From: Abiotrophia defectiva ATCC 49176
GTDB taxonomy: Bacteria; Bacillota; Bacilli; Lactobacillales; Aerococcaceae
Length of the DNA stretch: 64,000 bases
NCBI RefSeq assembly: GCF_000160075.2
Contig: NZ_KI535340.1
Coordinates: 62,001-126,000, forward strand
Reading direction: 5' to 3'
The notes beneath the pieces are model-generated. The model had not been told where the DNA came from. It did not search any database and saw only the letters and a list, made by a program, of their open reading frames with translations. Shown here piece after piece: positions 44,823-54,660 of the stretch. Numbering within the stretch: the first letter of the stretch is position 1; each line of letters starts with the position of its first letter. The translations under genes were made by a program, and so were the position numbers.

Positions 44823-44856
44823 TATAGCGAATGGCTATATGACATTATCATGTCAT
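44823..44856. promoter_or_regulatory. Two adjoining perfect palindromes upstream of the fifth OppA promoter
   Basis: TATAGC-GAATG-GCTATA (44823-44839) runs straight into ATGACAT-TATC-ATGTCAT (44839-44856). They lie 23 bases or more upstream of the -35 box, a place typical of activator sites. The cognate regulator is unknown. Confidence 0.5.
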
Positions 44857-44895
44857 CCCCTTAGCCTTGGAGCATAGACTTAAAATTAAGCACAA

Positions 44896-44923
44896 AAAAA
44901 CTGAGCCCTAAGGCTCAGTTTTT
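44896..44923 (-). terminator. Terminator of oppDFBC
   Basis: AAAAACTGAGCC, loop CTAA, GGCTCAGTTTTT: a perfect 12-base stem directly after oppC. Confidence 0.92.
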
Positions 44924-44926
44924 CTA

Positions 44927-45859
44927 TTAACCTAAACGTTGACGAGCGTCAGTTGTACGCTGTAAAGCTTGACCTACATAGTTAATACAGAGCATCATAA
45001 CAAGAATGAAGAGTGCAGCAGGTAGCCATACCCATTGTTTATTCTCGATAATATCCGCAGTCTTAGCAGCCCCAATCAAGGTCCCTAGTGATGGCGTACC
45101 GATTGGCAAACCAAACCCTAAGAAAGATAGCCCTGTTTCTAACCCAATATTACCTGCCAAAGCTAATACTAAACGCGTAATAACGATAGAAGAAATATTT
45201 GGGAGAAGTTCAAACAACATAATCTTCCAGTCATAGGTTCCCATAGTCTTAGACGCACTAATGTAATCTTTGGATGCTTCACTTAAGGTTCTCGTTCTAA
45301 TTAATCGAGCAACCCCCATCCATCCTAAGAAACCAATAGTCAAGGATAGGCCATAGATATCATTACTCTTATAAATTGTCCCAATTGCAATTATCAGAAC
45401 TATCGTTGGAATGATTAAGAAGAAGTCAACCACTCGCATAATGACATTGTCAACACGACCGCCATAGTAACCTGATATTAAACCTAAGATTACCCCAATA
45501 ACCATTTGCAAGCCAGTAACAATTAAGGCAATCGAGACAGAGTTACGACCACCCAAAATTAACTGTCCTAGGACATCACGACCACCTTCATCCGCGCCAA
45601 GAACATATGTATGTCCATCTACTACTGAACCAGGCGTTGTGTAACGGTTAAAAATCTGAACTTTGGTTGCAGACTCCAAATTCAAGAAATATGGAGCGAC
45701 ATAAAGGAACAAGAAGATTGCAATCAATACTAATAATGAAAACAAGGCTAGCTTATCCTTCATGAATTCACGACGAATGACCTCAAAGCCCATTGGTGGG
45801 AGAGATTCTGGATCTTTATTTTTTGTTTTAGCTAATTTTGCGCTTTTATCTTTTGTCAT
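44927..45859 (-). CDS. oppC: Oligopeptide ABC transporter permease OppC
   Basis: 310 residues with a cytoplasmic N-terminus rich in Lys, then about six membrane segments. The binding-protein-dependent transport signature is in SEASKDYISASKTMGTYDWKI (EASKDYISASKTMG, about 195-208), and LGADEGGRDVLGQLI is a typical OppC/DppC motif. Pairs with OppB to form the peptide channel. Last gene of the oppDFBC operon. Confidence 0.95.
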   Translation of the reverse strand: MTKDKSAKLAKTKNKDPESLPPMGFEVIRREFMKDKLALFSLLVLIAIFLFLYVAPYFLNLESATKVQIFNRYTTPGSVVDGHTYVLGADEGGRDVLGQLILGGRNSVSIALIVTGLQMVIGVILGLISGYYGGRVDNVIMRVVDFFLIIPTIVLIIAIGTIYKSNDIYGLSLTIGFLGWMGVARLIRTRTLSEASKDYISASKTMGTYDWKIMLFELLPNISSIVITRLVLALAGNIGLETGLSFLGFGLPIGTPSLGTLIGAAKTADIIENKQWVWLPAALFILVMMLCINYVGQALQRTTDARQRLG

Positions 45860-45872
45860 ACTCTCTCACCTC

Positions 45873-46835
45873 CTAATCTAACCGTACTCGTGGATCTACG
45901 AATACCATGATAATATCGGACAAGAGACCACCAAGTAGTGTCAAGAAGCCATAGAACAATACTAGGGTAATCATAACACTATAGTCGCGTCCAGAAACTG
46001 AAGTAATGAATAACTGCCCCATCCCTTGATAAGTAAAGATTTGCTCAGTAATCATTGCCCCGCCAAAGAGCCCAGTAAGCTCGTAACCAAAGAATGCTGC
46101 AATTGGTAATAACGCGTTTCGAAGGATGTGTTTGTTATATACAACACGTTCTGGCACACCTTTTGCACGAGCAGTCCGAACATAGTCATCTGCTTTAGCA
46201 TCTACAATCCCAGAGCGTAACCATTGGATAGTCGAAGTTGTACTTAAAACGGCCAAAGTAAAGGCAGGTAGAATCATATGGTAGATACGAGACAATACAT
46301 AGTCCAAAGTACCAGGTTGCAAGCCAGCTCCAACTGTACCACGTGTTGGGAACCAACCTAAAGTATAGCCAAATAACCAAAGGAAGAATAGGCCTAAAAC
46401 AAAACTAGGGATAGAGAAGGTTAAAAAGTTGTAAAAGTTAACAACTTTATCAAACCAACCACCACTATAACGCCCTGACAAGATCCCTAATGGTAAGGCA
46501 ATCATGTAGGTGATAATTGTTGTGAATAGAGACAACCATACCGTTGGCCAAATGCGTTGGGCAATAATAGCCGTTACAGGCTGTTTGTGGGCAAAGGAAC
46601 GCCCAAAATCACCATGGAACATACCAACCATCCAGTCGATGTATCGTTTCCAAAGCGGTTGGTTCAAACCTAATTTTACCCGCATAGCTTCAATTTGTTC
46701 AGCGGATATTTTTGGATCAACCAAACCAGTCAAAGGATCCCCTGGCATTAACTCAGCCATAACGAAAATCAGAACACTGAGCGCCAAAAGTTGCGGAATC
46801 ATCAGTAACAAACGTCTAAATATCACTTTCCACAT
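45873..46835 (-). CDS. oppB: Oligopeptide ABC transporter permease OppB
   Basis: 320 residues with six membrane segments. N-terminus MWKVIFRRLLLMIPQLLALS and PGDPLTGLV are typical of OppB, as is the coupling loop DDYVRTARAKGVPERVVY. Starts 1 base after the oppF stop and is followed by oppC after 13 bases. Confidence 0.95.
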   Translation of the reverse strand: MWKVIFRRLLLMIPQLLALSVLIFVMAELMPGDPLTGLVDPKISAEQIEAMRVKLGLNQPLWKRYIDWMVGMFHGDFGRSFAHKQPVTAIIAQRIWPTVWLSLFTTIITYMIALPLGILSGRYSGGWFDKVVNFYNFLTFSIPSFVLGLFFLWLFGYTLGWFPTRGTVGAGLQPGTLDYVLSRIYHMILPAFTLAVLSTTSTIQWLRSGIVDAKADDYVRTARAKGVPERVVYNKHILRNALLPIAAFFGYELTGLFGGAMITEQIFTYQGMGQLFITSVSGRDYSVMITLVLFYGFLTLLGGLLSDIIMVFVDPRVRLD

Positions 46836-46836
46836 T

Positions 46837-47796
46837 TTAGAGCTCGCCTCCTTTATTAGTGTCTACAGTTCGAAGAGCCGTTAAGTGGGTCTCAGAAACT
46901 GGTTTAAGGTCATACACTCGACCGTTTTCGTCATAATAAAGCGACGCATTTTCACTGTATTCCTTTTCGACCCGTAAACGATTAAGCTTGTTTTGCTCAC
47001 GATTATTAGGGTTCATTTCTGGAATAGCCGACAAGAGGCGACGGGTATAAATGTGACGTGCGTCATTATAGATATCATCACGTGTTCCATACTCAGTGAA
47101 GCGACCACGGTACATAATAGCAATCTCATCACACATATGCTTAACGACACCTAAGTCGTGCGAAACGAAGAGATAACTAACATTATATTCTTCTTGAATC
47201 TGCTTCATGAAGTTAAGAACTTGGGCTTGAACAGATAAGTCCAAGGCAGAAACAGGCTCATCGGCAATCACTAATTTAGGGTTGAGGGCTACAGCACGTG
47301 CTACCCCAATCCGTTGACGTTGACCACCAGAGAACTCATGTGGGTACTTGTAGAGTGCTTCTTCCGATAACCCTACGATATCTAAGAGCTCCAACTTGCG
47401 CTTCTTCTCTTCATCAGGTGTTAAGCTGAGGAAGTTCCGCATTGGCTCCCCTAAGATGTCGGTAATCCGACGTTTAGGGTTGAAGCTAGAGAGGGAATCT
47501 TGGAAGATCATTTGCACGTTGTGACGGTAGTTAGAACGGCGATGACGCGCTGCTTTAGAGACTTCTTCACCCTCATAGTAGATTTTCCCTGAGGTAATCT
47601 TCTCTAAACCAATGATGGCCTTCCCGATGGTAGACTTACCAGAACCTGATTCACCAACCAAGCCATAAGTCTTCCCTTCTTCTAAGGTCAAGTTGACGCC
47701 GTCTACAGCATAGACATAGTCGGTCACACGGTTCAGGAAACCAGACCGAATAGGATAGTGGACCTTTAGGTCCTCAATGCGCATAAATTCAGCCAT
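46837..47796 (-). CDS. oppF: Oligopeptide ABC transporter ATPase OppF
   Basis: 319 residues. Walker A GESGSGKST (about 49), signature FSGGQRQR (about 156), Walker B LVIADEPVSALD and H-loop VSHD. The C-terminal region after about 240 is the OppF-type tail (TRRLLSAIPEMNP). Overlaps the oppD stop as TAATG. Confidence 0.95.
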   Translation of the reverse strand: MAEFMRIEDLKVHYPIRSGFLNRVTDYVYAVDGVNLTLEEGKTYGLVGESGSGKSTIGKAIIGLEKITSGKIYYEGEEVSKAARHRRSNYRHNVQMIFQDSLSSFNPKRRITDILGEPMRNFLSLTPDEEKKRKLELLDIVGLSEEALYKYPHEFSGGQRQRIGVARAVALNPKLVIADEPVSALDLSVQAQVLNFMKQIQEEYNVSYLFVSHDLGVVKHMCDEIAIMYRGRFTEYGTRDDIYNDARHIYTRRLLSAIPEMNPNNREQNKLNRLRVEKEYSENASLYYDENGRVYDLKPVSETHLTALRTVDTNKGGEL

Positions 47797-48806
47797 TAGT
47801 TCTCCTCCCCTTCAAAATGGAAATGTTTGTAACAAGTACAACGGACAAAGTGCCCTGGTGATACTTCATGTAAGCCTGGGTTTTCTTCGTGGGCGTCTTC
47901 CGCAATCCAAGGAATACGTGGCGCGAAACGACAGCCTGTCCGAATCATCTTAGTTAATGGTGGTACCGCCCCTTGAATGACGTGAAGCTTATCAGAGCCA
48001 CCTTCTAATTCACTGGTTTGCGGAATTGAACGCAAGAGTGAACGTGTATATGGATGTTGCGGATTGTTGAAGAGTTCTTCAACAGGTGCAATCTCAACGA
48101 ATTGACCGGCATACATCACGGCTACGCGGTCAGCTGTCTCAGCTACGACCCCTAAGTCGTGAGTAATGAGGATAATCCCTGCTTCGGTCTCCTTCTGGAT
48201 GTCGTTCATCAAGTCCAAGATTTGAGCTTGAATAGTCACGTCCAAAGCGGTAGTCGGTTCATCGGCAATAATAATCGGTGGCTTACATGCCAAGGCAATG
48301 GCGATGATAACCCGCTGACGCATCCCCCCAGATAATTCGTGTGGGTACTGACGAGCAGTCCGCTCTGGGTTAACAATCCCTACTTGATCCAAGAGCTCTA
48401 AGACGCGTTTTTGACGTTCTTCCTTGTTGAGTTTGGTGTGGTAGTAGAGGGCTTCATCAATTTGAGCTGCGATGGTCATCAATGGGTTGAGCGATGCCAA
48501 TGGGTCTTGGAAGATCATCCCAATATCGTTCCCACGGATTTTGTTATATTGATTCTCAGTATATTCTATTAAGTTATCGCCACGGTAGTTAATTTGGCCT
48601 TCAATCTTAGTATTGCGAGGATTATGCAAACCAATGATTGAAGTGGCAAGAGTTGACTTCCCACAGCCTGACTCCCCAACAATGGCTAATTTTTCATTCT
48701 TTGATAAGGTAAAGCTAACGCCGTCTACTGCATTGTAGAAGGTATCCTTAACGCGGAATCCAACGTGTAAGTCCTTTACATCTAGAATAACTTTTTCGTT
48801 ATCCAT
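47796..48806 (-). CDS. oppD: Oligopeptide ABC transporter ATPase OppD
   Basis: 336 residues from ATG 48806 (MDNEKVILD), with GGAGGAAC upstream; a longer frame starting at 48830 has no such site. Walker A GESGCGKST, signature LSGGMRQR, Walker B IIIADEPTTALD. The C-terminal cysteine cluster (GCRFAPRIPW and VRCTCYK) matches the iron-sulphur-type tail common in OppD/DppD. First gene of the operon. Confidence 0.95.
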   Translation of the reverse strand: MDNEKVILDVKDLHVGFRVKDTFYNAVDGVSFTLSKNEKLAIVGESGCGKSTLATSIIGLHNPRNTKIEGQINYRGDNLIEYTENQYNKIRGNDIGMIFQDPLASLNPLMTIAAQIDEALYYHTKLNKEERQKRVLELLDQVGIVNPERTARQYPHELSGGMRQRVIIAIALACKPPIIIADEPTTALDVTIQAQILDLMNDIQKETEAGIILITHDLGVVAETADRVAVMYAGQFVEIAPVEELFNNPQHPYTRSLLRSIPQTSELEGGSDKLHVIQGAVPPLTKMIRTGCRFAPRIPWIAEDAHEENPGLHEVSPGHFVRCTCYKHFHFEGEEN

Positions 48807-48860
48807 TCTAGTTCCTCCATTCGTGATCATGTTTTATGTCTTCATCTAAGTAAAAAAAGT

Positions 48861-48884
48861 AGCACTGCATAGATAGAGCGTGCT
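48861..48884 (-). terminator. Probable terminator after acpP
   Basis: AGCAC / GTGCT with an inner GC pair and a nine-base loop, followed by ACTTTTTTT on the minus strand. Confidence 0.6.
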
Positions 48885-48906
48885 GACTTCATCGTCTTTT
48901 CAGTTC

Positions 48907-49149
48907 TTAGGGAGTAAGCTGGTCGATATAAGTGACCACATCGCCTACATTCTTAAGGGCTTCAATACGACTATCCTCAAATTGAACACTAAAGGTGTCC
49001 TCGAGCTCCATAATCAGTTCGAAGACGTCAATTGAGTCTGCACCGAGATCTTCAAAGGTCATCTCATTGGTGACCTTGTCTTCAGTTAAACCAAATCGTT
49101 CAACAATCAATCGCTGGACTGTTTGGAAAACTTCCTGGGTCTGGGGCAT
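48907..49149 (-). CDS. acpP: Acyl carrier protein
   Basis: 80 residues from ATG 49149 (MPQTQEVFQ), with GGAGGTG upstream. The phosphopantetheine attachment site is DLGADSIDVFELIMELE, Ser in DSID. It carries growing fatty acids and is the partner of PlsX/PlsC. It has its own promoter and probable terminator, separate from plsX. The usual fabD and fabG genes between plsX and acpP are not here. Confidence 0.95.
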   Translation of the reverse strand: MPQTQEVFQTVQRLIVERFGLTEDKVTNEMTFEDLGADSIDVFELIMELEDTFSVQFEDSRIEALKNVGDVVTYIDQLTP

Positions 49150-49192
49150 CCATGCACCTCCGTTCAATATGACATAAAATCTACACTTCCTT

Positions 49193-49221
49193 ATTTTACT
49201 AAGTTTTAAGCCAATTGTCCA
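49193..49221 (-). promoter_or_regulatory. Promoter of acpP
   Basis: Minus-strand TGGACA, 17-base spacer, TAAAAT. Confidence 0.6.
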
Positions 49222-49405
49222 TGGTTTTGGCAGAGAAAATTATGAAATCTCTCATTCTTCTCATTTATCCCTCAAAACTTGCTTAGACTTTGCCCATGAT
49301 TGCGACCAAGTAAGCGATATCTTCAAAATCATTCCTAATAAAGCTAAAAATTACCTTTTTATCCGCCATCAATCAGTCATCAAGAGGCCATTATAATAAT
49401 CCTGT

Positions 49406-49463
49406 TTTTCAATATGCATAGCCTATTATGGGTTAACCAGAAATAGGATATGCATATTGAAAA
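49406..49463. repeat. 22-base inverted repeat with a 14-base centre
   Basis: The left arm (49406-49427, TTTTCAATATGCATAGCCTATT) and right arm (49442-49463) pair with one mismatch. The centre contains GGTTAACC. There is no T-run, so it is not a simple terminator. It may be a regulatory site, a structured RNA or the remnant of a small mobile element. Confidence 0.7.
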
Positions 49464-49598
49464 GCAAGATGGCGATGATACGTCATAGGATTACCTATTT
49501 AACCTAAACTGCCGATCATCTTTTCTTTTTATTTTTTTATTCCTCAATCATTTTTCAAGCTTTTTGATGTACCCCGAACTTCTTTTGATATGCAAAAA

Positions 49599-49621
49599 GA
49601 CCAGGCTAACATGGCCTGGCC
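49599..49621 (-). terminator. Terminator after plsX
   Basis: GGCCAGGC / GCCTGGTC stem followed by TTTTTGC on the minus strand. Confidence 0.75.
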
Positions 49622-49629
49622 GAATAAGA

Positions 49630-50649
49630 CTATTCTTCTGTTTGAGCTGGTTGCTCCTGACCGAAGTAGTCAGTTGCTTCCTGGATAATACCAGATTCCA
49701 CAATCGTGCGAGCCTGACGAATAGCATTGAAGATGGCTTGTTCGTTAGAAGAGCCATGGGCTTTAATGACTGGCGCCTTGACCCCTAAGAGGACTGCCCC
49801 ACCCTGTTTGGTATCATCAAAGTTGTCGCGGAGGCCAGATAAGGCGTCTTTGACTAAGAGGGCTCCTAATTTAGTCTTAAGCCCACCACCCAATAATTGG
49901 GATTTAATCAGGCCAAAGAGGGTTTTGGAGGTGCCTTCTAAGGTCTTCAAGACAGCATTTCCGGTGAAGCCGTCGGTGACCACAATATCAACCGGTCCGT
50001 CTAGCAAGGTCTTAGTCTCCACGTTGCCGTAGAAGTCTAGGCTAGTCTCAGCAGCCAAGAGTTCATAGGCCGCCTTAGATAGTTCATTACCCTTGGTAGC
50101 TTCAGTCCCATTGTTAAGTAGTCCAATCTTAGGCTGGGCGATGCCCAGGACACGTTGGGCATAAAAGTTAGCTAGAACCGCAAATTGCAGTAAGTTGACT
50201 GGCTTGCAGTCAGCGTTAGCACCGGCATCCATCAAGACCAAGTAAGGATGCTGACTAGAAGCAGTTGGTAAGACTGGCATAAGGCCTGGACGATCAATAT
50301 TCTTAATCCGTCCCACAATCAGTAAGCCACTGGCTAAGAGGGCCCCGGTGTTACCTGCTGACAGCAAGGCATCAGCTTGGCCTTCCTTGACTGCTTGCGC
50401 CGCTAATACCATGGAGGCATTCTTCTTCTTGCGAATAGCACGCACTGGCTCGTCATCCCCATTGATTTTTTCTGGGGTATGGATGATTTCGACCCGCGCT
50501 GTCGCTTCTAAATATGGGCGAATTTTATCTTGGTCGCCAAATAAGAGCACTTCGATGTTATCGAAGGCTGCAATGGCAAGATTTACCCCTTTTACGGCTG
50601 ATTCAGGCGCGAAATCCCCGCCCATGGCATCTACTGCAATTCTAATCAT
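49630..50649 (-). CDS. plsX: Phosphate acyltransferase PlsX
   Basis: 339 residues starting [16 protein letters not shown], the family signature. PlsX makes acyl-phosphate from acyl-ACP, feeding phospholipid synthesis through Pls[18 protein letters not shown] and [10 protein letters not shown] are conserved motifs. AAGGAGGAAG precedes the start. It lies about 130 bases after recG. Bacillus has fapR between these genes; it is absent here. Confidence 0.97.
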   Translation of the reverse strand: MIRIAVDAMGGDFAPESAVKGVNLAIAAFDNIEVLLFGDQDKIRPYLEATARVEIIHTPEKINGDDEPVRAIRKKKNASMVLAAQAVKEGQADALLSAGNTGALLASGLLIVGRIKNIDRPGLMPVLPTASSQHPYLVLMDAGANADCKPVNLLQFAVLANFYAQRVLGIAQPKIGLLNNGTEATKGNELSKAAYELLAAETSLDFYGNVETKTLLDGPVDIVVTDGFTGNAVLKTLEGTSKTLFGLIKSQLLGGGLKTKLGALLVKDALSGLRDNFDDTKQGGAVLLGVKAPVIKAHGSSNEQAIFNAIRQARTIVESGIIQEATDYFGQEQPAQTEE

Positions 50650-50777
50650 TCCTTGTCTTCCTCCTTATAAACTAATCATATCTATCAATATTTGGCAATC
50701 GCTATACCAATTCTCGTGCTTTCATCATAACAAGTCCCTGCCAAGCCGTCAACCTAGATGAGAATCTGGCAGTTTGG

Positions 50778-52814
50778 CTAGACCTCAATCGCTTGCGTCT
50801 GACTCCATTGATTAAGCGCCTGCCATTCGGCTTCCGATAGGCGTTCTGGATGCTTGAGTAAGTCCTGAACATCCTTGCGGGCAACTGTTAAGATTTTTTC
50901 GTCTTCAATCAAATTAGCATAGTGGAATTCAGGCAAACCACTTTGGCTGCGGCCCATTAAGTCCCCCATACCGCGAATCTTCAAATCTTCACGGCTAATC
51001 AGGAAACCATCTTGGTGGTCCACCATAATCTTAAGTCGCTCCTTACCCTGTTCAGTTGAAGGACTGCCAATCAGGTAACAATAACTGGCAAGCTGGCTCC
51101 GCCCTACTCGCCCACGCAACTGATGGAGCTGGGCCAAGCCAAAGCGCTCGGCTGACTGAATGACCATAATGGTGGCATTGGGCACGTCAACTCCGACTTC
51201 CACCATGGTGGTCGCCACGAGAATCTGGACCTGATTTTGCTTGAAGCGGTCCATGACGGCTTCTTGCTCTTCCTTATTAAGTTGGCCGTGTAAGACATCG
51301 ACCTTAAAGCTTGGGAAGCGGTCTGCCAAGCGGTCTGCCACCTCTAGCACGTTCTCTATCTGCTCCAAGTGTTCAGAACTCTCAATCAGAGGGAGCACAT
51401 AGTAGACCTGGTGTCCGGCCTCTAATTCTTGGGCCACATGGTCTTCTAGTTCCTCTAATTGATCTTCCTTGAGCCAACGGGTCGTGATAGGCTGACGGCC
51501 CTTAGGTAACTGATCAATGGTGGAGACGTGCATCTCGCCATAGAGGGTCATGGCTAGGGAACGTGGAATAGGCGTTGCGGTCATTTGGAGTAGGTTGACG
51601 GCTATTTTGTCATTTTTATCTACTAGGGCTTGGCGCTGACCAACCCCAAAGCGATGTTGCTCGTCAATGATAACCAAGCCAAGTTGCTTGAATTTGACCG
51701 TTTCTTGGATCAAGGCATGAGTCCCGATGACCACCTGAATCTGCCCATTAGCCAAGCCATCTAAGACTGCTTGCTTGGCCTTGGCTGTCATGGCACTGGT
51801 CAAGAGCGCGGCTTCTATCCCCATGGAGGCAAAGAGCTGGTTGAAAGACTGGGCATGCTGTTTAGCTAGAATCTCAGTCGGCGCCATGAGGGCTGACTGG
51901 AAGCCTCCACTTAAGCTAGCTAAAATAGCCAGAAAGGCTACTAGGGTTTTCCCGCTCCCAACGTCCCCCTGCACCATGCGCCGCATAGGGTGCTGGGCCA
52001 TAAGGTCACGACAGATTTCATTGACTACCTGCTTCTGTGCTTGAGTTAGCTCATAAGGCAAACGTCCGATCCACGTCTTAAGCTGGTCATTGTCATAATG
52101 AATCTGGATGCCTGGCTCTGTTTCATGCTGCTTAAGGGCCGCTTGCAGACGCCATTGGTAGAGGAAAAACTCCTGATAGATAATTTTCCGTGTAGCCTGA
52201 TGATGCTGTTCTTGATCAGCCGGAAAATGCATGGCATAGAGGGCCAAAGGCAAATCTAAGAGCCGATACTGGTCGTTGAGGTGTTGAGGTAAGACCTCTG
52301 GGATGGCCTCCTGATACTGATTGAAGGAAGCTGCAATACTAGTCACAATGGCGCTCTGCTTAAGGCCCTTAGTAGCATGGTAAACTGGCGCAAAGTCCTG
52401 GCCTTCCTGAGCTACTTGAATCAGCTTCATACCCAGTAGGGTCTGGCGATTGGATTGCCATTTGCCATAAATGGCTCGCTCCTGCCCTAGCTGGATGGCT
52501 TGCTTAAGATAGGGTTGATTGAAGAAGGAGACAATGATAATTTCGTGGTCATTGACCGCCAGCTTGAAAGAAACCCGGCTCTTCTTGCCACCAAAGTAGG
52601 CTACCACAGGTGGGGTCACGACCTTGCCCTTAAGGGTGACCTTCTCCTGATCAAGGATGGTCGCCAAAGGACGCACGGCTACCGATTCAAAGCGGAAGGG
52701 AAAATGAAACATGAGGTCGCGAACAGTGGAGACGCCGACCTGTTGGAAGAGCTTAACTCGCGCGGGTCCCACTCCCTTGAGATGATCAATGCTGTCTAAC
52801 CAATTAAGTCCCAT
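50778..52814 (-). CDS. recG: ATP-dependent DNA helicase RecG
   Basis: 678 residues. N-terminal wedge/OB region (about 60-150), Walker A GDVGSGKT (about 285), DEQH motif II, TATPIPRS motif III, and the C-terminal QLRGRVGRS motif VI. RecG remodels stalled replication forks and Holliday junctions. Standard length. Preceded by the fakA terminator, so it has its own promoter. Confidence 0.98.
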   Translation of the reverse strand: MGLNWLDSIDHLKGVGPARVKLFQQVGVSTVRDLMFHFPFRFESVAVRPLATILDQEKVTLKGKVVTPPVVAYFGGKKSRVSFKLAVNDHEIIIVSFFNQPYLKQAIQLGQERAIYGKWQSNRQTLLGMKLIQVAQEGQDFAPVYHATKGLKQSAIVTSIAASFNQYQEAIPEVLPQHLNDQYRLLDLPLALYAMHFPADQEQHHQATRKIIYQEFFLYQWRLQAALKQHETEPGIQIHYDNDQLKTWIGRLPYELTQAQKQVVNEICRDLMAQHPMRRMVQGDVGSGKTLVAFLAILASLSGGFQSALMAPTEILAKQHAQSFNQLFASMGIEAALLTSAMTAKAKQAVLDGLANGQIQVVIGTHALIQETVKFKQLGLVIIDEQHRFGVGQRQALVDKNDKIAVNLLQMTATPIPRSLAMTLYGEMHVSTIDQLPKGRQPITTRWLKEDQLEELEDHVAQELEAGHQVYYVLPLIESSEHLEQIENVLEVADRLADRFPSFKVDVLHGQLNKEEQEAVMDRFKQNQVQILVATTMVEVGVDVPNATIMVIQSAERFGLAQLHQLRGRVGRSQLASYCYLIGSPSTEQGKERLKIMVDHQDGFLISREDLKIRGMGDLMGRSQSGLPEFHYANLIEDEKILTVARKDVQDLLKHPERLSEAEWQALNQWSQTQAIEV

Positions 52815-52846
52815 AAGCCCCCTCCTTTCTGCTTGTCTGTCTCATT

Positions 52847-52875
52847 ATTATAACATCTTCATAGCCAGATAGCGA
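52847..52875 (-). promoter_or_regulatory. Candidate promoter of recG
   Basis: Perfect -10 TATAAT on the minus strand with a weak -35 (TCGCTA) at 17 bases. Confidence 0.45.
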
Positions 52876-52912
52876 CTATTCAAGCTGGATTCCAAGCTCG
52901 CTCGGGCATAGA

Positions 52913-52942
52913 AAAAGACCAAGGCATGAGCCTTAGTCTTTT
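52913..52942 (-). terminator. Terminator after fakA
   Basis: AAAAGACTAAGGC / GCCTTGGTCTTTT stem of 13 pairs with one G-T pair and a four-base loop, followed by T's on the minus strand. Confidence 0.88.
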
Positions 52943-52953
52943 AACTGATTTGA

Positions 52954-54627
52954 TTATTCCACTGACATCATGTAGTGGTAAACTGGTTGGTCCCCTTGGA
53001 CGATTTCAACTTCTAAGTCATTGAATTTGTCAGTTAAGAGCTCTGCGACCTCATCTGCTAATTCAGTAGTTCCTTCTTCCCCGACAATAATAGTTGCCAA
53101 CTCAGAGTCTTCATCCACCATAGCTTCTAAGGTTGCCAAGAGGGCATCCTTCAAATCAGGCAAGGACAAGACAATCTTGTTGTTAACTAAGCCTAGGTAG
53201 TCATCCTTCTTGATGGACACGCCATCAATCTCGGTGTCACGAATGGAGTAAGTAATTTGGCCAGATTGGACGAAATCACGTGACTCATTCATTTGGGCCC
53301 CATTGGCTGCTAAATCTAAGCTTGCATCGAAGGCCATCATAGCCGTAATCCCTTGAGGGATTGTAGTGGTTGGTACCACAACGGTTGGCACTTCCGCTAC
53401 TTGGGCTGCTTGTTCAGCTGCCATGATGATGTTCTTGTTGTTAGGCAAGAGGATGATTTGTTCTGCATTGACTGCTTCAATAGCTTTAACGAAATCTTCA
53501 GTTGAAGGGTTCATGGTTTGGCCACCGGCCAAGACTTTGGCAACCCCTAGGTCAGTGAAGAGTTGACCCACACCTTCACCTGCTGCTACCGCAATAATCG
53601 CATAAGGAACTTTTGGTGCAGCCGCTGCTGGGGCTTCCTTCATAGCATGTTCTTCCGCTTCTAAGCCACGGACTTGTTCACGCATGTTGTCGACTTTGAT
53701 TTTGATCAGTTCCCCAAATTCTTGACCCAATTGCATAATTTCGCCTGGGTTTTCAGTATGGATGTGAACCTTGACGATTTCATCGTCCGCTACTACCAAG
53801 AGGGAATCCCCTTTGGTGTTGAGGGTGCTACGGAAAGCGTCATAGTCAAAGGCCTTCTCAACAGTTGGGCCTTGACCAATGCGTACCATGATTTCTGTAC
53901 AGTAGCCAAAGGTAATATCTTCTAAGGCCATTGGTGGCTCATTGCCATCTTCGAACATAGCGTGAGAGTGGCCAGGAGCTGCAGGAGCTGCCTTAACTTC
54001 TACTACGGTCTCTCCTGTCAAGGATGACAAGAAACCTTCATAGACGCAGAGCAAGCCTTTACCACCAGAGTCTACTACGCCCACTTGTTTCAAGACTGGC
54101 AATAATTCAGGTGTCTTGTCTAAGGCCAATTGAGCGCCTTCGACAATAGCTTTCATAACTTCAACAATGTTATCGGTCTTCTCAGCTGCCTTCTCACCGC
54201 GCAAAGCAGATTCACGGGCAACCGTCAAAATAGTCCCTTCGACAGGTTTCATAACTGCCTTATAGGCTGATTCAACCCCACCTAAGAAGGCTTGGGCAAA
54301 ATGCTTAGCGTCTAAGACTTCTTCTTCCTTAATCGCTTGTGAGAAACCACGGAAAATCTGAGATAAGATAACCCCAGAGTTACCACGCGCCCCCATCAAA
54401 AGTCCCTTGGCTAAGGCGCCCGCTAATTCACCGACGTGACTTGCTTGACTGGATTTGAGGTTTTCCGCTCCAGAAACGAAGGTCATGTTCATGTTAGTCC
54501 CGGTATCGCCATCTGGCACAGGGAATACGTTGAGTGAGTTAATTAATTCGACATTGGATGTTAAGCGTTCCGCTCCGGCTACAACCATAGGCACAAACTC
54601 TTTTGCCGTTAATTGTTTCAATTCCAA
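52954..54627 (-). CDS. fakA: Fatty acid kinase catalytic subunit FakA (YloV, DAK2 family)
   Basis: 557 residues. The N-terminal DAK2 ATP-binding domain has NVFPVPDGDTGTNMNMT (about 31-47) and GARGNSGVILSQ. A middle region and a C-terminal DegV-like domain follow. FakA phosphorylates fatty acids bound to FakB, whose gene is not seen here, supplying acyl-phosphate for lipids. It follows yloU by 33 bases, the standard order. Confidence 0.95.
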   Translation of the reverse strand: MELKQLTAKEFVPMVVAGAERLTSNVELINSLNVFPVPDGDTGTNMNMTFVSGAENLKSSQASHVGELAGALAKGLLMGARGNSGVILSQIFRGFSQAIKEEEVLDAKHFAQAFLGGVESAYKAVMKPVEGTILTVARESALRGEKAAEKTDNIVEVMKAIVEGAQLALDKTPELLPVLKQVGVVDSGGKGLLCVYEGFLSSLTGETVVEVKAAPAAPGHSHAMFEDGNEPPMALEDITFGYCTEIMVRIGQGPTVEKAFDYDAFRSTLNTKGDSLLVVADDEIVKVHIHTENPGEIMQLGQEFGELIKIKVDNMREQVRGLEAEEHAMKEAPAAAAPKVPYAIIAVAAGEGVGQLFTDLGVAKVLAGGQTMNPSTEDFVKAIEAVNAEQIILLPNNKNIIMAAEQAAQVAEVPTVVVPTTTIPQGITAMMAFDASLDLAANGAQMNESRDFVQSGQITYSIRDTEIDGVSIKKDDYLGLVNNKIVLSLPDLKDALLATLEAMVDEDSELATIIVGEEGTTELADEVAELLTDKFNDLEVEIVQGDQPVYHYMMSVE

Positions 54628-54660
54628 TTTTTATCCTCCTTACCGTTCTATACGGTTGAC

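Larger units (their letters stand above)
49150..49629. other. Intergenic region between acpP and plsX
   Basis: About 480 bases holding the acpP promoter, a large near-perfect inverted repeat (49406-49463) and the plsX terminator. The rest is AT-rich with no supported gene. Confidence 0.7.
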
